64,000 nucleotides of DNA from Draconibacterium sp. GTDB lineage: Bacteria; Bacteroidota; Bacteroidia; Bacteroidales; Prolixibacteraceae. Of the stretch, positions 1-10,747 are shown piece by piece. The stretch is from positions 124,001 to 188,000 of the forward strand of contig JADIYN010000007.1 of NCBI GenBank assembly GCA_016705335.1. Reading direction: 5' to 3'. The notes beneath the pieces are model-generated. The model was not told where the DNA came from. It was given only the letters and a program-made list of their open reading frames with translations, and ran no database searches. The position numbers were made by a program, and so were the translations under genes. Within the stretch, counting starts at the first letter, position 1, and each line of letters opens with the position of its first letter.

Positions 1-114
1 AACGGAACCATTGAGGAAATCAATGAAGAGAAGAAGAAGCTGCAAGTAATGGTGAAGATTTTTGGACGTAAAACTCCGCTGGAACTTAGCTTTATGCAAG
101 TTGAAAAGGAGTAA
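1..114 (+). CDS. nusG: Transcription antitermination protein NusG, C-terminal end (partial)
   Basis: The window opens inside this gene. The last 37 codons encode the KOW end of NusG (NGTIEEINEEKK...KIFGRKTPLEL), which is strongly conserved in Bacteroidota. NusG binds RNA polymerase and, through its KOW domain, Rho or ribosomal protein S10. Its place just upstream of rplK is the usual bacterial order. The start and the N-terminal NGN domain lie outside the window. Confidence 0.93.
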   Translation, partial: NGTIEEINEEKKKLQVMVKIFGRKTPLELSFMQVEKE

Positions 115-134
115 AAACACGTTAAATATGTATT

Positions 135-578
135 ATGGCTAAAGAAATTGCTGGATTAATTAAATTACAGATTAAAGGTGGTGCAGCTAATCCTTCACCA
201 CCGGTGGGACCAGCATTGGGCTCCAAAGGGGTAAATATAATGCAGTTCTGCAAACAGTTTAACGCGCGCACACAAGACCAGGCTGGTAAAGTACTTCCTG
301 TTATAATTACTGTTTTTGCAGACAAATCATTTGATTTCATTATAAAACAACCTCCTGTTGCTATACAATTGCTTGAAGTAGCAAAAGTGAAAAAAGGTTC
401 GCCAGAACCTCACGTGAATAAGGTGGGGGCTGTAACCTGGGATCAGGTTAAGCAAATTGCCGAAGGCAAACTGGTTGATTTAAATTGCTTTACTATTGAA
501 TCGGCTATGAAAATGGTCGCTGGTACTGCCAGAAGTATGGGAATTGCCGTAAAAGGTACTTCACCATTCAAAAACTAA
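135..578 (+). CDS. rplK: 50S ribosomal protein L11
   Basis: Complete 147-residue L11, the normal family length. The N-terminal part carries the conserved proline-rich segment PSPPVGPALGSKGVNIM, and the C-terminal part is the 23S rRNA-binding domain with the GTARSMGI segment near the end. L11 forms the GTPase-associated stalk base of the large subunit and binds L10. It follows nusG by 20 bp and precedes rplA by 14 bp, so it is co-transcribed with both. Confidence 0.98.
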   Translation: MAKEIAGLIKLQIKGGAANPSPPVGPALGSKGVNIMQFCKQFNARTQDQAGKVLPVIITVFADKSFDFIIKQPPVAIQLLEVAKVKKGSPEPHVNKVGAVTWDQVKQIAEGKLVDLNCFTIESAMKMVAGTARSMGIAVKGTSPFKN

Positions 579-592
579 ATAAATCTTATACG

Positions 593-1288
593 ATGGGCAG
601 AATTACGAAAAATAAAAAAGCTTCTCTTGAAAAACTCGAAAAGGGAAAAGCTTACACCTTAGATGAAGCTGTTGAATTGGTAAAAGAAATTACTTATACC
701 AAATTCGATGCATCAGTTGATATTGATGTAAGACTTGGAGTGGATCCGAGAAAAGCTAACCAGATGGTTAGAGGCGTAGTTTCGTTACCCCATGGAACTG
801 GAAAAGAAGTCCGTGTTTTAGCGATGGTTACTCCTGATAAAATGCAGGAAGCATTAGACGCTGGTGCGGACTATGTTGGTCTTGATGATTACATCGAGAA
901 AATTAAGGGCGGATGGACTGATGTTGACGTTATTATTACAATGCCACCTGTTATGGGGAAAGTTGGGGCGTTGGGCCGTATTTTAGGTCCACGTGGTTTA
1001 ATGCCAAACCCCAAAAGTGGAACTGTAACAATGGAAGTTGGTAAAGCCGTCAGCGAAGTTAAACAAGGTAAAATCGACTTTAAAGTTGACAAATTTGGTA
1101 TTGTTCATACCTCTATCGGAAAAGTATCATTTACTCCCGATAAAATAAAGGACAATGCATTGGAATTTGTTCATACCATTGTTAAACTTAAACCAACTGC
1201 TGCAAAAGGTACTTACATTAAAAGTATTTATCTTTCCAGTACTATGAGTCCTGGTATTCAAGTGGAAACCAAGTCAGTTGTTGACTAA
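593..1288 (+). CDS. rplA: 50S ribosomal protein L1
   Basis: Complete 231-residue L1, the usual length. It begins MGRITKNKK and contains the family signature around residues 120-145 (GKVGALGRILGPRGLMPNPK). L1 forms the mobile L1 stalk at the tRNA exit site and in many bacteria represses its own operon by binding the mRNA leader. No leader is visible here because rplK starts only 20 bp after nusG. The gene is intact. Confidence 0.98.
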   Translation: MGRITKNKKASLEKLEKGKAYTLDEAVELVKEITYTKFDASVDIDVRLGVDPRKANQMVRGVVSLPHGTGKEVRVLAMVTPDKMQEALDAGADYVGLDDYIEKIKGGWTDVDVIITMPPVMGKVGALGRILGPRGLMPNPKSGTVTMEVGKAVSEVKQGKIDFKVDKFGIVHTSIGKVSFTPDKIKDNALEFVHTIVKLKPTAAKGTYIKSIYLSSTMSPGIQVETKSVVD

Positions 1289-1300
1289 AAATGTGTAAAA

Positions 1301-1819
1301 ATGAAGAGTTCAGATAAAAAGGTTATTATTAATAATTTACAGGAACAAATTGATTCTTACAACCATTTTTACCTCACTGATATAAGTGGTTTAAATGCTG
1401 AAAGTACCGGTAATTTACGAAGACTATGTTTTAACCAAAGTGTAAAACTGGTAGTTGTTAAGAATACTCTCTTACGTAAAGCTTTAGAAAGTTCAAATAA
1501 GAACATTGAAGAGATTTACGATGCGCTGAAGGGTAATACCTCAGTAATGTTTTCCGAAAATGCAAATGTACCTGCAAAACTGATTAAAGATTTTAGTAAG
1601 AAACATAAAAAACCTGTGTTAAAGGCAGCTTATGTTCAGGAATCAGTTTATATAGGCGCTGACCAATTAGAAGCGTTGATAGCAGTGAAATCGAAAAACG
1701 AACTTATTGCTGATGTTGTTGCACTTTTACAATCACCAATGAAAACTGTTCTCGGACAGCTTCAATCAGGTGGAAATATCATTCATGGTGTTTTGAAAAC
1801 ACTTGGAGAAAGAGAATAA
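1301..1819 (+). CDS. rplJ: 50S ribosomal protein L10
   Basis: 172-residue L10, the usual length. The N-terminal rRNA-binding domain includes the segment VVVKNTLLRKAL near residues 47-58. The C-terminal helix, which anchors L7/L12 dimers, follows the segment SPMKTVLGQLQSGG. The gap to rplA is only 12 bp, so the long L10 leader found in enterobacteria is absent. It is followed by rplL after 33 bp. Confidence 0.97.
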   Translation: MKSSDKKVIINNLQEQIDSYNHFYLTDISGLNAESTGNLRRLCFNQSVKLVVVKNTLLRKALESSNKNIEEIYDALKGNTSVMFSENANVPAKLIKDFSKKHKKPVLKAAYVQESVYIGADQLEALIAVKSKNELIADVVALLQSPMKTVLGQLQSGGNIIHGVLKTLGERE

Positions 1820-1852
1820 TTTTTTTTGAAATAATTTATAAAATTAATAAAA

Positions 1853-2233
1853 ATGGCAGATTTAAAACAGCTTGCAGAAGCGTTGGTTAATCTTACAGTA
1901 AAAGAAGTTAACGAATTAGCTGGAATTCTGAAAGATGAATATGGAATCGAACCAGCTGCAGCCGCAGTTGCAGTTGCAGGACCAGCTGCTGGTAGTAGCG
2001 AAGAAGCTGCTCCTGCAGAACAAACAGAATTCGATGTAATTTTAAAAGCAGCGGGCCAGGCTAAACTTGGTGTTGTTAAACTTGTTAAAGAATTAACTGG
2101 TTTAGGCTTGAAAGAAGCAAAAGAATTGGTTGATGCTGCTCCAAAAGCAGTAAAAGAAAAAGTATCTAAAGACGAAGCTGCAGCTCTTAAGAGTCAGCTC
2201 GAAGAAGCTGGGGCCGAAGTTGAGGTTAAATAA
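1853..2233 (+). CDS. rplL: 50S ribosomal protein L7/L12
   Basis: 126-residue stalk protein. It has the N-terminal dimerisation helices, an Ala/Pro-rich hinge (about residues 35-58, runs of AAAAVAVAG and AAGSSEEAAPAE) and the C-terminal factor-binding domain with the signature GLGLKEAKELVDAAPK. It binds translation factors EF-Tu and EF-G. The gene is directly followed by a strong hairpin before rpoB, which probably lets L12 be made in excess over RNA polymerase. Confidence 0.98.
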   Translation: MADLKQLAEALVNLTVKEVNELAGILKDEYGIEPAAAAVAVAGPAAGSSEEAAPAEQTEFDVILKAAGQAKLGVVKLVKELTGLGLKEAKELVDAAPKAVKEKVSKDEAAALKSQLEEAGAEVEVK

Positions 2234-2261
2234 CGCAATTGAACCTTTTTAAAGGTTTTAC

Positions 2262-2300
2262 GGTTTAGAAGCCTGCGACAGTAGGCTTCTAAACCTTTTT
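2262..2300 (+). terminator. Strong hairpin plus U-tract between rplL and rpoB (attenuator)
   Basis: A perfect 13-bp stem (left arm 2262-2274, right arm 2283-2295, 8-nt loop) is followed by five T residues. This is a textbook intrinsic terminator. Because rpoB follows only 39 bp later without an obvious strong promoter, it most likely acts as a partial terminator that reduces rpoBC transcription relative to the ribosomal proteins, as known for the rplL-rpoB gap in other bacteria. Confidence 0.85.
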
Positions 2301-2338
2301 GTGTATTGGTATTTTACATAATTAACTTGTATAAATAC

Positions 2339-5300
2339 ATGTCTGTACAAACAAAAAACGAGAGGATTAGTTTTTCCTCCACAAAAACCAGGTTTGATTA
2401 CCCTGACTTCTTAGAAGTACAAGTTAAATCATTTAAAGATTTTTTTCAGTTAAAAACCACTCCTGATAACAGAAAATCTGAAGGATTATTCCGAGTATTT
2501 GAGGAAAATTTTCCCATTACTGATACTCGTAATAACTTTGTTTTGGAATTTATCGACTATCAGGTTGACCCACCAAGATATTCCATACAGGAATGTATTG
2601 AGCGTGGTTTAACTTTTAGTGTGCCTTTAAAAGCGAAATTAAAGTTGTACTGTACCGATGCTGAACACGAAGATTTCGATACAGTAGTTCAGGATGTTTA
2701 TTTGGGTACTGTGCCATATATGACCGATAGAGGAACCTTTATTATTAATGGCGCCGAACGTGTTATTGTATCACAGCTACACAGGTCGCCAGGCGTATTC
2801 TTTGGACAAAGTATGCACGCCAATGGTACTAAACTTTATTCTGCTCGAATCATCCCGTTCAAAGGATCGTGGATTGAGTTTGCAACCGACATTAACAGTG
2901 TCATGTTTGCTTATATCGACAGGAAAAAGAAATTACCTGTAACCACGCTTTTACGTGCCATTGGTTTTGAAAGTGATAAAGATATTCTTGAAATATTTAA
3001 TCTGGCCGACGAAATTAAAGTATCAAAAGCATCGCTGAAAAAAGTAGTTGGCAGAAGATTGGCAGCCCGCGTATTGAAATCGTGGGTCGAAGATTTTGTT
3101 GACGAAGATACAGGTGAAGTTGTATCCATTGAACGTAACGAAGTTATCATTGATCGTGAAGTCGATATTGAAGAAGATCATATCGAAGAAATTCTTGAAT
3201 CAGGAGTTAAAACAATTCTTTTACATAAAGAAGATCAAAATCAACAGGATTTTGCAATTATCTATAATACATTACAAAAAGATCCGTGTAACTCTGAAAA
3301 AGAAGCAGTACTGCATATTTATAGGCAGTTGCGAAACGCCGAACCGCCAGATGAGGCTACAGCAAGAGATGTTATCGATAAACTTTTCTTTTCAGATAAA
3401 AGATATGATCTTGGTGAGGTTGGCCGATACAGGATAAATAAAAAATTAGGACTTACAGTTGATTCAGATAATAGGGTTCTAACAAAAGAAGATATTATTG
3501 AGATTATTAAACATCTCATTCAATTGGTTAATGCAAAAACCGATGTTGATGATATCGACCATTTAAGTAACCGGAGGGTTCGTACAGTTGGGGAACAAAT
3601 GTTTAACCAGTTTGGTGTTGGATTGGCACGTATGGCACGTACTATTCGCGAAAGAATGAATGTGCGTGATAATGAGGTTTTTACTCCAATAGATTTGATC
3701 AATTCAAAAACATTGTCATCTGTAATTAACTCATTTTTCGGTACAAATGCACTTTCTCAGTTTATGGATCAAACAAATCCATTGGCAGAGATGACACATA
3801 AACGTCGTATGTCTGCACTGGGACCAGGTGGTTTGTCAAGAGAAAGAGCTGGTTTCGAAGTTCGTGACGTACACTTTACGCATTATGGTAGGCTTTGTCC
3901 GATTGAAACACCGGAAGGTCCAAATATTGGTTTGATATCGTCTCTTTGTGTATTTGCAAAAATTAACGACCTTGGTTTTATTTCAACCCCTTACAGGAAG
4001 GCCGCAAACGGAAGAGTTGATCTTTCGGAGGATGGAGTGGTTTATTTAACCGCAGAAGAGGAAGAAGGTCAGATCATCGCACAGGAAAATGCACCAATCG
4101 ATGAAAAAGGTAATTTCATCAATGCCAAAGTTAAAGCAAGGCTGGAAGGTGATTATCCGGTTATTGAAAGGGAAAAAGTTCAGCTAATGGACGTTGGTCC
4201 TAACCAAATTGCGTCGGTTGCTGCTTCTTTAATTTCGTTCCTCGAACATGATGATGCAAACCGTGCTTTAATGGGATCAAACATGATGCGCCAGGCTGTT
4301 CCACTACTCCGTCCGGAAGCCCCAATTGTTGGGACTGGATTGGAAGGTAGGGCTGCCTCTGATTCACAGATTCTGGTTAAAGCCGAATTTGATGGAGTTA
4401 TTGAATATGTTGATGCTCAACAAATTATTGTTCGGTACGATATATCCGAAGAAGACAGGTTTGTTAGCTTCGATCCGGAAGTAGTAACTTATAGACTACA
4501 AAAATATTCTAAGACAAATCAGGGTACAACTGTTGACCTGAAACCAATTGTCCAAAAGGTGAGCGGATTAAAAAGGTCAGATTTTAACGGAAGGTTATGC
4601 AACTGATAAAGGTGAACTTGCTTTGGGAAGGAACCTGATGGTTGCTTTTATGCCTTGGCAAGGTTATAACTATGAAGATGCAATAGTAATTTCGGAACGA
4701 ATTGTTCGTGAAGACGTTTTTACATCTGTTCATGTTGACGAATATAGTCTTGAAGTACGCGACACAAAACGTGGAGTTGAAGAATTTACTTCTGATATTC
4801 CAAACGTTAGTGAAGAAGCAACTCGAAATCTCGATGAAAATGGATTGATTAGGATTGGCGCTGATATTAAACCTGGCGATATCCTGATCGGAAAGATTAC
4901 ACCTAAAGGTGAATCGGATCCATCTCCTGAAGAAAAATTATTACGCGCAATTTTTGGTGACAAAGCTGGTGATGTAAAAGATGCTTCATTAAAAGCATCG
5001 CCTTCATTAAATGGTGTTGTTATCGATAAAAATTATTCTCTCGGTTAGCCAAAGACAAGAAAGGTACTGCAACTAAAAAATTGCTCGACCAGATTGATGA
5101 AAAATTTGATCGGGAAGTAACTTCGTTAAGGGCTAGACTTGAAGATAAAGTTTTCACTCTTGTTACAGGCAAAACTTCACAGGGTGTTAAAGATTATTAT
5201 GGTACTGAAATAATTCCCAAAGGTGTCAAATTCACGCTGAAACAGCTACAGGAAATTGATTACTTAAATATCAATCCTGGAAAATGGACTACTGATAAAC

Positions 5301-6145
5301 AGAAAAATGACATGGTCTTTGCAGTAATTAATAATTACATTCTAAAATATAAAGAAGCAGAGGCCGTTTCACGACGCGAAAGATATAATATTACAATTGG
5401 GGATGAACTTCCTGCCGGAATTATTCAGTTAGCAAAAGTTTACGTGGCAAAAAAACGTAAACTTCAAATTGGTGATAAAATGGCAGGACGACATGGAAAT
5501 AAAGGTATTGTTTCGAGGGTGGTTCGTCAGGAAGATATGCCATTTCTGGATGATGGAACGCCTGTTGATATTGTACTAAACCCATTGGGTGTGCCTTCGC
5601 GTATGAACCTTGGACAGATTTACGAAACCGTACTTGGTTGGGCAGGAAAAAACCTGGGATTAAAATTTGCAACACCAATTTTTGACGGTGCTACACTTGA
5701 TGAGATTTGTGAATACACTGATAAAGCTGGCGTTCCGCGTTTTGGAGTTACCAGGCTTATTGATGGTGAGACCGGTGTTCGTTTCGACCAGCCTGCCACG
5801 GTAGGTATAATTTATATGATGAAATTAGGTCATATGGTTGAAGACAAAATGCATGCACGATCAATTGGTCCATATTCACTTATAACCCAGCAACCGTTGG
5901 GTGGTAAAGCTCAATTTGGAGGTCAGCGTTTTGGAGAAATGGAAGTTTGGGCACTTGAAGCATTTGGCGCTTCGCATATTTTGCAGGAAATTCTTACGGT
6001 TAAATCCGATGATGTTATGGGACGTGCAAAAGCATACGAATCAATTGTTAAAGGTGAACCAATGCCGCAACCAGGTATTCCTGAATCACTTAATGTGTTG
6101 CTGCACGAACTTAGAGGATTAGGCCTTAGTGTTAGGATGGAGTAA
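2339..6145 (+). CDS. rpoB: DNA-directed RNA polymerase subunit beta (three apparent frameshifts)
   Basis: RpoB catalyses RNA synthesis with RpoC. I chose ATG 2339 (MSVQTKNERISF) over the upstream in-frame TTG 2306. The reading frame breaks at about 4558 and 4573 (A runs each one base short) and again at about 5036 (GATAAAAA should have one more A). Restoring three A residues gives one continuous protein of about 1,269 residues, the normal Bacteroidota length, through the conserved NYEDAIVISERIV segment and the usual end LRGLGLSVRME. The rifampicin region (FFGTNALSQFMDQTNPLAE) and the GDKMAGRHGNKG motif are intact. An essential gene broken only in A homopolymers points to sequencing error, not a pseudogene. 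Confidence 0.95.
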
Positions 6146-6195
6146 AATCCACTCTGAATTGAAAGGTTCTGTTTTAATTATTTTTAATTAGTATT

Positions 6196-9100
6196 ATGGC
6201 ATTCAGAAAAGATAATAAAGCGAAAATTAGTTTTTCAAAAGTTTCAATCAGTCTTTCATCACCCGAAGAGGTTCTTGAAAGATCGTTTGGTGAGGTTTTA
6301 AAACCTGAAACAATAAACTACAGAACGTACAAGCCGGAACGCGATGGATTGTTTTGTGAACGCATTTTCGGACCCGTAAAAGATTACGAGTGTCATTGCG
6401 GTAAATACAAACGAATCAGGTACAAGGGTATAGTTTGCGACCGTTGTGGCGTTGAAGTTACAGAGAAAAAAGTGCGTCGTGAAAGAATGGGGCACATTTC
6501 ACTGGTAGTTCCGGTAGCTCATATTTGGTATTTTAAGTCACTTCCAAACAAAATTGGCTATTTGCTTGGTCTTCCAACCAAAAAACTTGATACTATTATT
6601 TACTACGAACGTTATGTCGTTATAAATGCAGGTGTTAAAGCAGTCGATGGAGTTAAAGATTTAGATTTTCTTACTGAAGAAGAGTATCTGGATATTCTGG
6701 ATACGCTTCCAAAAGAAAATCATCTTTTAGATGATGACGATCCAAATAAATTTCTGGCAAAAATGGGAGCAGAAGCACTGTTCCAGATTTTAAGCCGGAT
6801 CGACCTTGATGATTTGTCTTTTACTTTGAGGCATAAAGCAAATACTGAAACTTCACAGCAACGTAAAAATGAAGCATTAAAAAGGCTGCAGGTTGTTGAA
6901 GCTTTTAGAGCAAGCAAAAATATAAACCGTCCGGAATGGATGATTGTTCGCGTTGTTCCGGTTATTCCGCCAGACTTGCGCCCATTGGTGCCGTTGGATG
7001 GAGGCCGGTTTGCAACATCCGATTTAAATGACCTTTACCGTAGGGTTATTATCAGAAACAACAGGTTGAAACGATTAATTGAAATCAAAGCTCCCGAAGT
7101 AATACTTCGTAATGAAAAACGAATGTTGCAGGAAGCGGTTGATTCATTGTTTGACAATTCAAGAAAATCGAATGCTGTAAAAACTGAAAATAATCGGGCA
7201 TTAAAATCTCTTTCCGATAGTTTGAAAGGGAAACAAGGTCGTTTCCGTCAAAACCTTCTTGGTAAACGTGTTGATTATTCAGCACGTTCAGTAATTGTGG
7301 TTGGTCCAAAACTGAAGATCCACGAATGTGGTATTCCGAAAGATATGGCTGCCGAATTATACAAACCATTTGTGATCAGGAAGTTGATTGAAAGCGGAAT
7401 TGTTAAAACTGTAAAATCAGCGAAAAAAATAGTTGACCGTAAAGATCCCGTTGTTTGGGAAATTCTGGAAAACGTTTTAAAAGGACATCCGGTATTGTTA
7501 AACCGTGCACCCACACTGCACCGATTATCAATTCAGGCTTTCCAGCCGGTTTTAATCGAAGGTAAGGCAATTCAGCTTCACCCGTTGGTTTGTACCGGTT
7601 TTAATGCCGACTTCGATGGTGACCAGATGGCTGTCCATCTTCCACTTGGAAATGCAGCAATTCTTGAAGCACAGCTGTTAATGCTTGCATCACACAATTT
7701 ATTAAACCCAGCTAATGGCGCTCCGATCCAGGTTCCGTCGCAAGACATGGTTCTTGGTCTGTATTACATGACTAAGGCCAGAAAAGATGCAAGAGGAGAG
7801 GGAATGATATTCTATTCTGCAGAAGAAGTAATTATTGCTTACTCAGAAAAAGTGATCGACCTTCATGCCATTATTAAAGTTAAAGTTGAAGATGTAGATG
7901 AAAATGGTGAATATTTCAAACACATCATTGAAACTACGGTTGGCCGTGTTTTATTTAATGAAAAGGTTCCTCGTCAGGCAGGATATATTAACCAGTTGCT
8001 GACTAAGAAATCATTACGTACAATTATTACCGACGTATTTATTCGCAGTGGAAACGCAACAACTGTTGCATTCCTTGATGATATTAAGGATATCGGTTAC
8101 GACATGGCTTATCGTGGAGGACTGTCATTCAATCTTGATGATGTAATTATTCCAGCGAAAAAAGAAAAAATTGTTGCTGATGGTTATGCTGAAGTTGAAG
8201 AGGTAATGAATAACTATAACATGGGATTTATTACCAACAACGAAAGGTACAACCAGGTTATCGATATTTGGACACATGCCAACTCAAAGCTTACAAACGT
8301 TGTAATGCAGACATTGAGCAGTGATAAACAGGGTTTCAACTCTATTTATATGATGCTCGATTCAGGTGCCCGTGGTTCGAAAGAACAGATTCGTCAGCTG
8401 GGCGGTATGAGGGGATTGATGGCAAAACCACAAAAATCAGGTTCTACTGGTTCTCAGATTATTGAAAACCCGATTCTTGCCAACTTTAAAGAAGGCTTGT
8501 CGGTTCTTGAATACTTTATTTCAACTCACGGTGCACGTAAAGGGTTGGCCGATACAGCGTTAAAGACTGCTGATGCCGGATATCTTACACGTCGTTTGGT
8601 TGATGTTGCACAGGATGTAATTATCTCTGAAGATGATTGCGGAACATTACGTGGTTTGGTGGCAACTACAGTTAAAAACAACGAAGAAGTTGTTGCATCT
8701 TTATTTGAACGTATTATTGGCCGTACTTCGGTACACGATATTTTCCATCCGTTAAGTGGAGAATTGATTGTGGCTACCGGAGAGGAATTAACTGAAGACA
8801 TTGCTACAGTTATTGAAAATTCTCCGATCGAAAGCGTTGAAATCCGTTCAGTACTTACCTGCGAATCTAAAGTTGGTATTTGTGCAAAATGTTACGGACG
8901 AAATCTGGCAACGGGCAAAAAAGTTCAAAAAGGCGAAGCAACTGGTGTAATTGCAGCACAGTCAATTGGCGAACCAGGAACTCAGCTTACTTTGCGTACT
9001 TTCCACGTTGGGGGTATCGCCGGCAACATCTCTGCACAATCAACAGTTGAATCAAGATACGATGGTTATGTTGAAATTGAAGAACTGCGTGCAGTTAAGT

Positions 9101-10250
9101 TCAAATCAGAAGAAAAAGATGAAATTGAAGTTGTTGTAAGTCGTTTGGCGGAATTAAAGATTGTAGATAAAAATACAAATATTACACTGTCAACGCATCC
9201 AATTCCATACGGTTCAAAACTATATGTGAAAAATGGACAGGAAATTCGCAAAGGAAAACTTATTTGTGAATGGGATCCATTTAACGGTGTTATTATTACT
9301 GAATTTGATGGAACTGTTGAATTCGAGAATTTAATTGACGGACTTACATTCAGGGAAGAATCGGATGAACAAACCGGATACAGCGAAAGGGTAATTATCG
9401 AATCGAGAGATAAAACCAAAAACCCAACTTTAAAAGTTATCGATAAAGAAGGAAATGCAATCCGTTCATATAACTTACCGGTTGGAGGTCACATTTCTGT
9501 TAACTACAAAAACTGGTGACGTTAAAAAATACATGGTGCCACTTTCAAAACAGATACTTGTTCAGGAAAACGATTATATCAGGGCAGGAACACCGCTTTC
9601 TGACGGAGCAATTACTCCTTCCGACATTCTTGGCAATTAAAGGTCCAACCGCAGTTCAGGAATATATTTTGAATGAAGTTCAGGATGTTTACCGTATGCA
9701 GGGTGTGAAAATTAATGATAAACACTATGAAATCATTATTCGCCAAATGATGCGGAAAGTAGAAATCGAAGACCCGGGTGATACCCGTTTCCTTGAAAAA
9801 CAAGTGGTTGACAAAAATGAATTCTTCTCAGAAAACGACTGGATTTACAACAAAAAAGTTGTAATCGAGCCGGGAGACGGTGAAGGAATTAAAGCCGGTC
9901 AGATTATTTCGGCACGAAAACTGAGGGACGAAAACTCTCAGTTGAGGAGGAAAGATAAAAAACTGATTGATTCTCGTGACGCCATTCCGGCTACTTCAAG
10001 TCAGGTATTGCAGGGAATTACCAGAGCCGCGTTGCAAACACGCAGTTGGTTATCGGCAGCATCGTTCCAGGAAACAACAAAAGTACTGAATGAAGCAGCA
10101 ATAAATGGTAAAACCGACTACCTTGATGGTTTGAAGGAGAATGTAATTTGTGGTCACCTGATTCCGGCTGGTACTGGTTTGAAGGAATACAAAAACCTTG
10201 TAGTTGGTTCGAGGTCAGAATATGATCAATTAGTTGATATAAAAGATTAA
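6196..10250 (+). CDS. rpoC: DNA-directed RNA polymerase subunit beta' (two apparent frameshifts)
   Basis: RpoC carries the catalytic magnesium site: NADFDGDQMAVHLPL is seen at 7603-7647. The N-terminal zinc finger is present (CHCGKYKRIRYKGIVCDRCG), as is the second zinc-binding cluster around 8860-8895 (C..CAKCYGRNL). The frame breaks at about 9505-9509 (one A too many before ACTGGTGAC) and at about 9631 (one extra base in CTTGGCAATT). Removing one base at each place joins the segments through KTGDVKKYMVPLS and the expected AIKGPTAVQEYILNEVQDVYR-type sequence. The corrected length is about 1,350 residues. It is 50 bp downstream of rpoB and belongs to the same operon. Confidence 0.95.
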
Positions 10251-10266
10251 TTTACGTTTAAAGTTG

Positions 10267-10599
10267 ATGGACATGGATGATATGAATCAAAAACCTCAGC
10301 AGTTGAATATTGAACTAAGTGAAGAAATTGCACAAGGTATTTATTCAAACCTTGCTGTAATAACTCATTCAAGTTCAGAGTTTGTGGTTGATTTTGTGCG
10401 AATAATGCCGGGAATCCCGAAAGCGAATGTAAAATCGCGAATTATTCTTACGCCGGAACATGCTAAACGTTTGTTATTGGCACTACAGGACAATATTAAA
10501 AAATATGAAACTGTAAATGGGCCGATTAAAAATGTGAAATCAGGTACTGATCCGATGATGCCTCCTTTAAGCTTTGGTGGGCCTACAGCTCAGGCGTAA
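10267..10599 (+). CDS. DUF3467 domain protein
   Basis: A small protein of about 110 residues matching the DUF3467 family, often found just after rpoC in Bacteroidota. The segment ELSEEIAQGIYSNLAVITHS is followed by FVVDFVRIMPGIPKA and SRIILTPEHAKRLLLALQDN, which is the family core. The function of DUF3467 is unknown. I prefer ATG 10267 (MDMDDMNQ) to the TTG three bases upstream. It starts 16 bp after rpoC and is followed by a terminator, so it closes the operon. Confidence 0.85.
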   Translation: MDMDDMNQKPQQLNIELSEEIAQGIYSNLAVITHSSSEFVVDFVRIMPGIPKANVKSRIILTPEHAKRLLLALQDNIKKYETVNGPIKNVKSGTDPMMPPLSFGGPTAQA

Positions 10600-10621
10600 C
10601 TGTAATTTTAAGATATTTTTA

Positions 10622-10653
10622 AAAGAGGAGTCAATTTTTGATTCCTCTTTTTT
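10622..10653 (+). terminator. Intrinsic terminator after the rpoBC operon
   Basis: A 13-bp stem (10622-10634 with 10638-10650, one G-T wobble, 3-nt loop) runs into a T tract. It lies 22 bp after the DUF3467 gene and ends the long ribosomal protein/RNA polymerase operon. Confidence 0.85.
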
Positions 10654-10736
10654 TGCAAATTTACTTTGCTGTAAAATTTCAATATGAAATTGCCATAACT
10701 GGCCGCTGACTTGAAATTTACCTGTGTGAAATTTGA

Positions 10737-10744
10737 TAACTTTG
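10737..10744 (+). promoter_or_regulatory. Candidate Bacteroidota -7 box (TAACTTTG)
   Basis: Exact match to the TAnnTTTG consensus known for the primary sigma factor of Bacteroidota. A TTG that could serve as the -33 element lies at 10711-10713, a spacer of 23 bp, slightly longer than the usual 19-21. The box ends only 3 bp before the first plausible start codon at 10748, which would make the transcript leaderless or nearly so. Confidence 0.45.
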
Positions 10745-10747
10745 AAA

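Noticed and set aside
2299..2329. Promoter for rpoB (TTG, 21-bp spacer, TAACTTG)
   Set aside because: The -7 box lacks one T of TAnnTTTG and overlaps the terminator tract. Mentioned under findings only.
2306..2338. Upstream in-frame TTG start for rpoB, adding 11 residues
   Set aside because: The added residues (hydrophobic, no similarity to RpoB) overlap the region just after the terminator, and ATG 2339 matches the usual Bacteroidota RpoB start.
3096..3437. 113-codon open frame inside rpoB in another frame
   Set aside because: Lies wholly within conserved rpoB sequence, has biased composition and no family resemblance. It is a shadow.
4550..6145. rpoB, rpoC, pfkA, pncB and alaS as real pseudogenes
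   Set aside because: All are core genes, and the breaks are single-base changes, mostly near homopolymers, with no loss of selection on either side. Sequencing error is far more likely.
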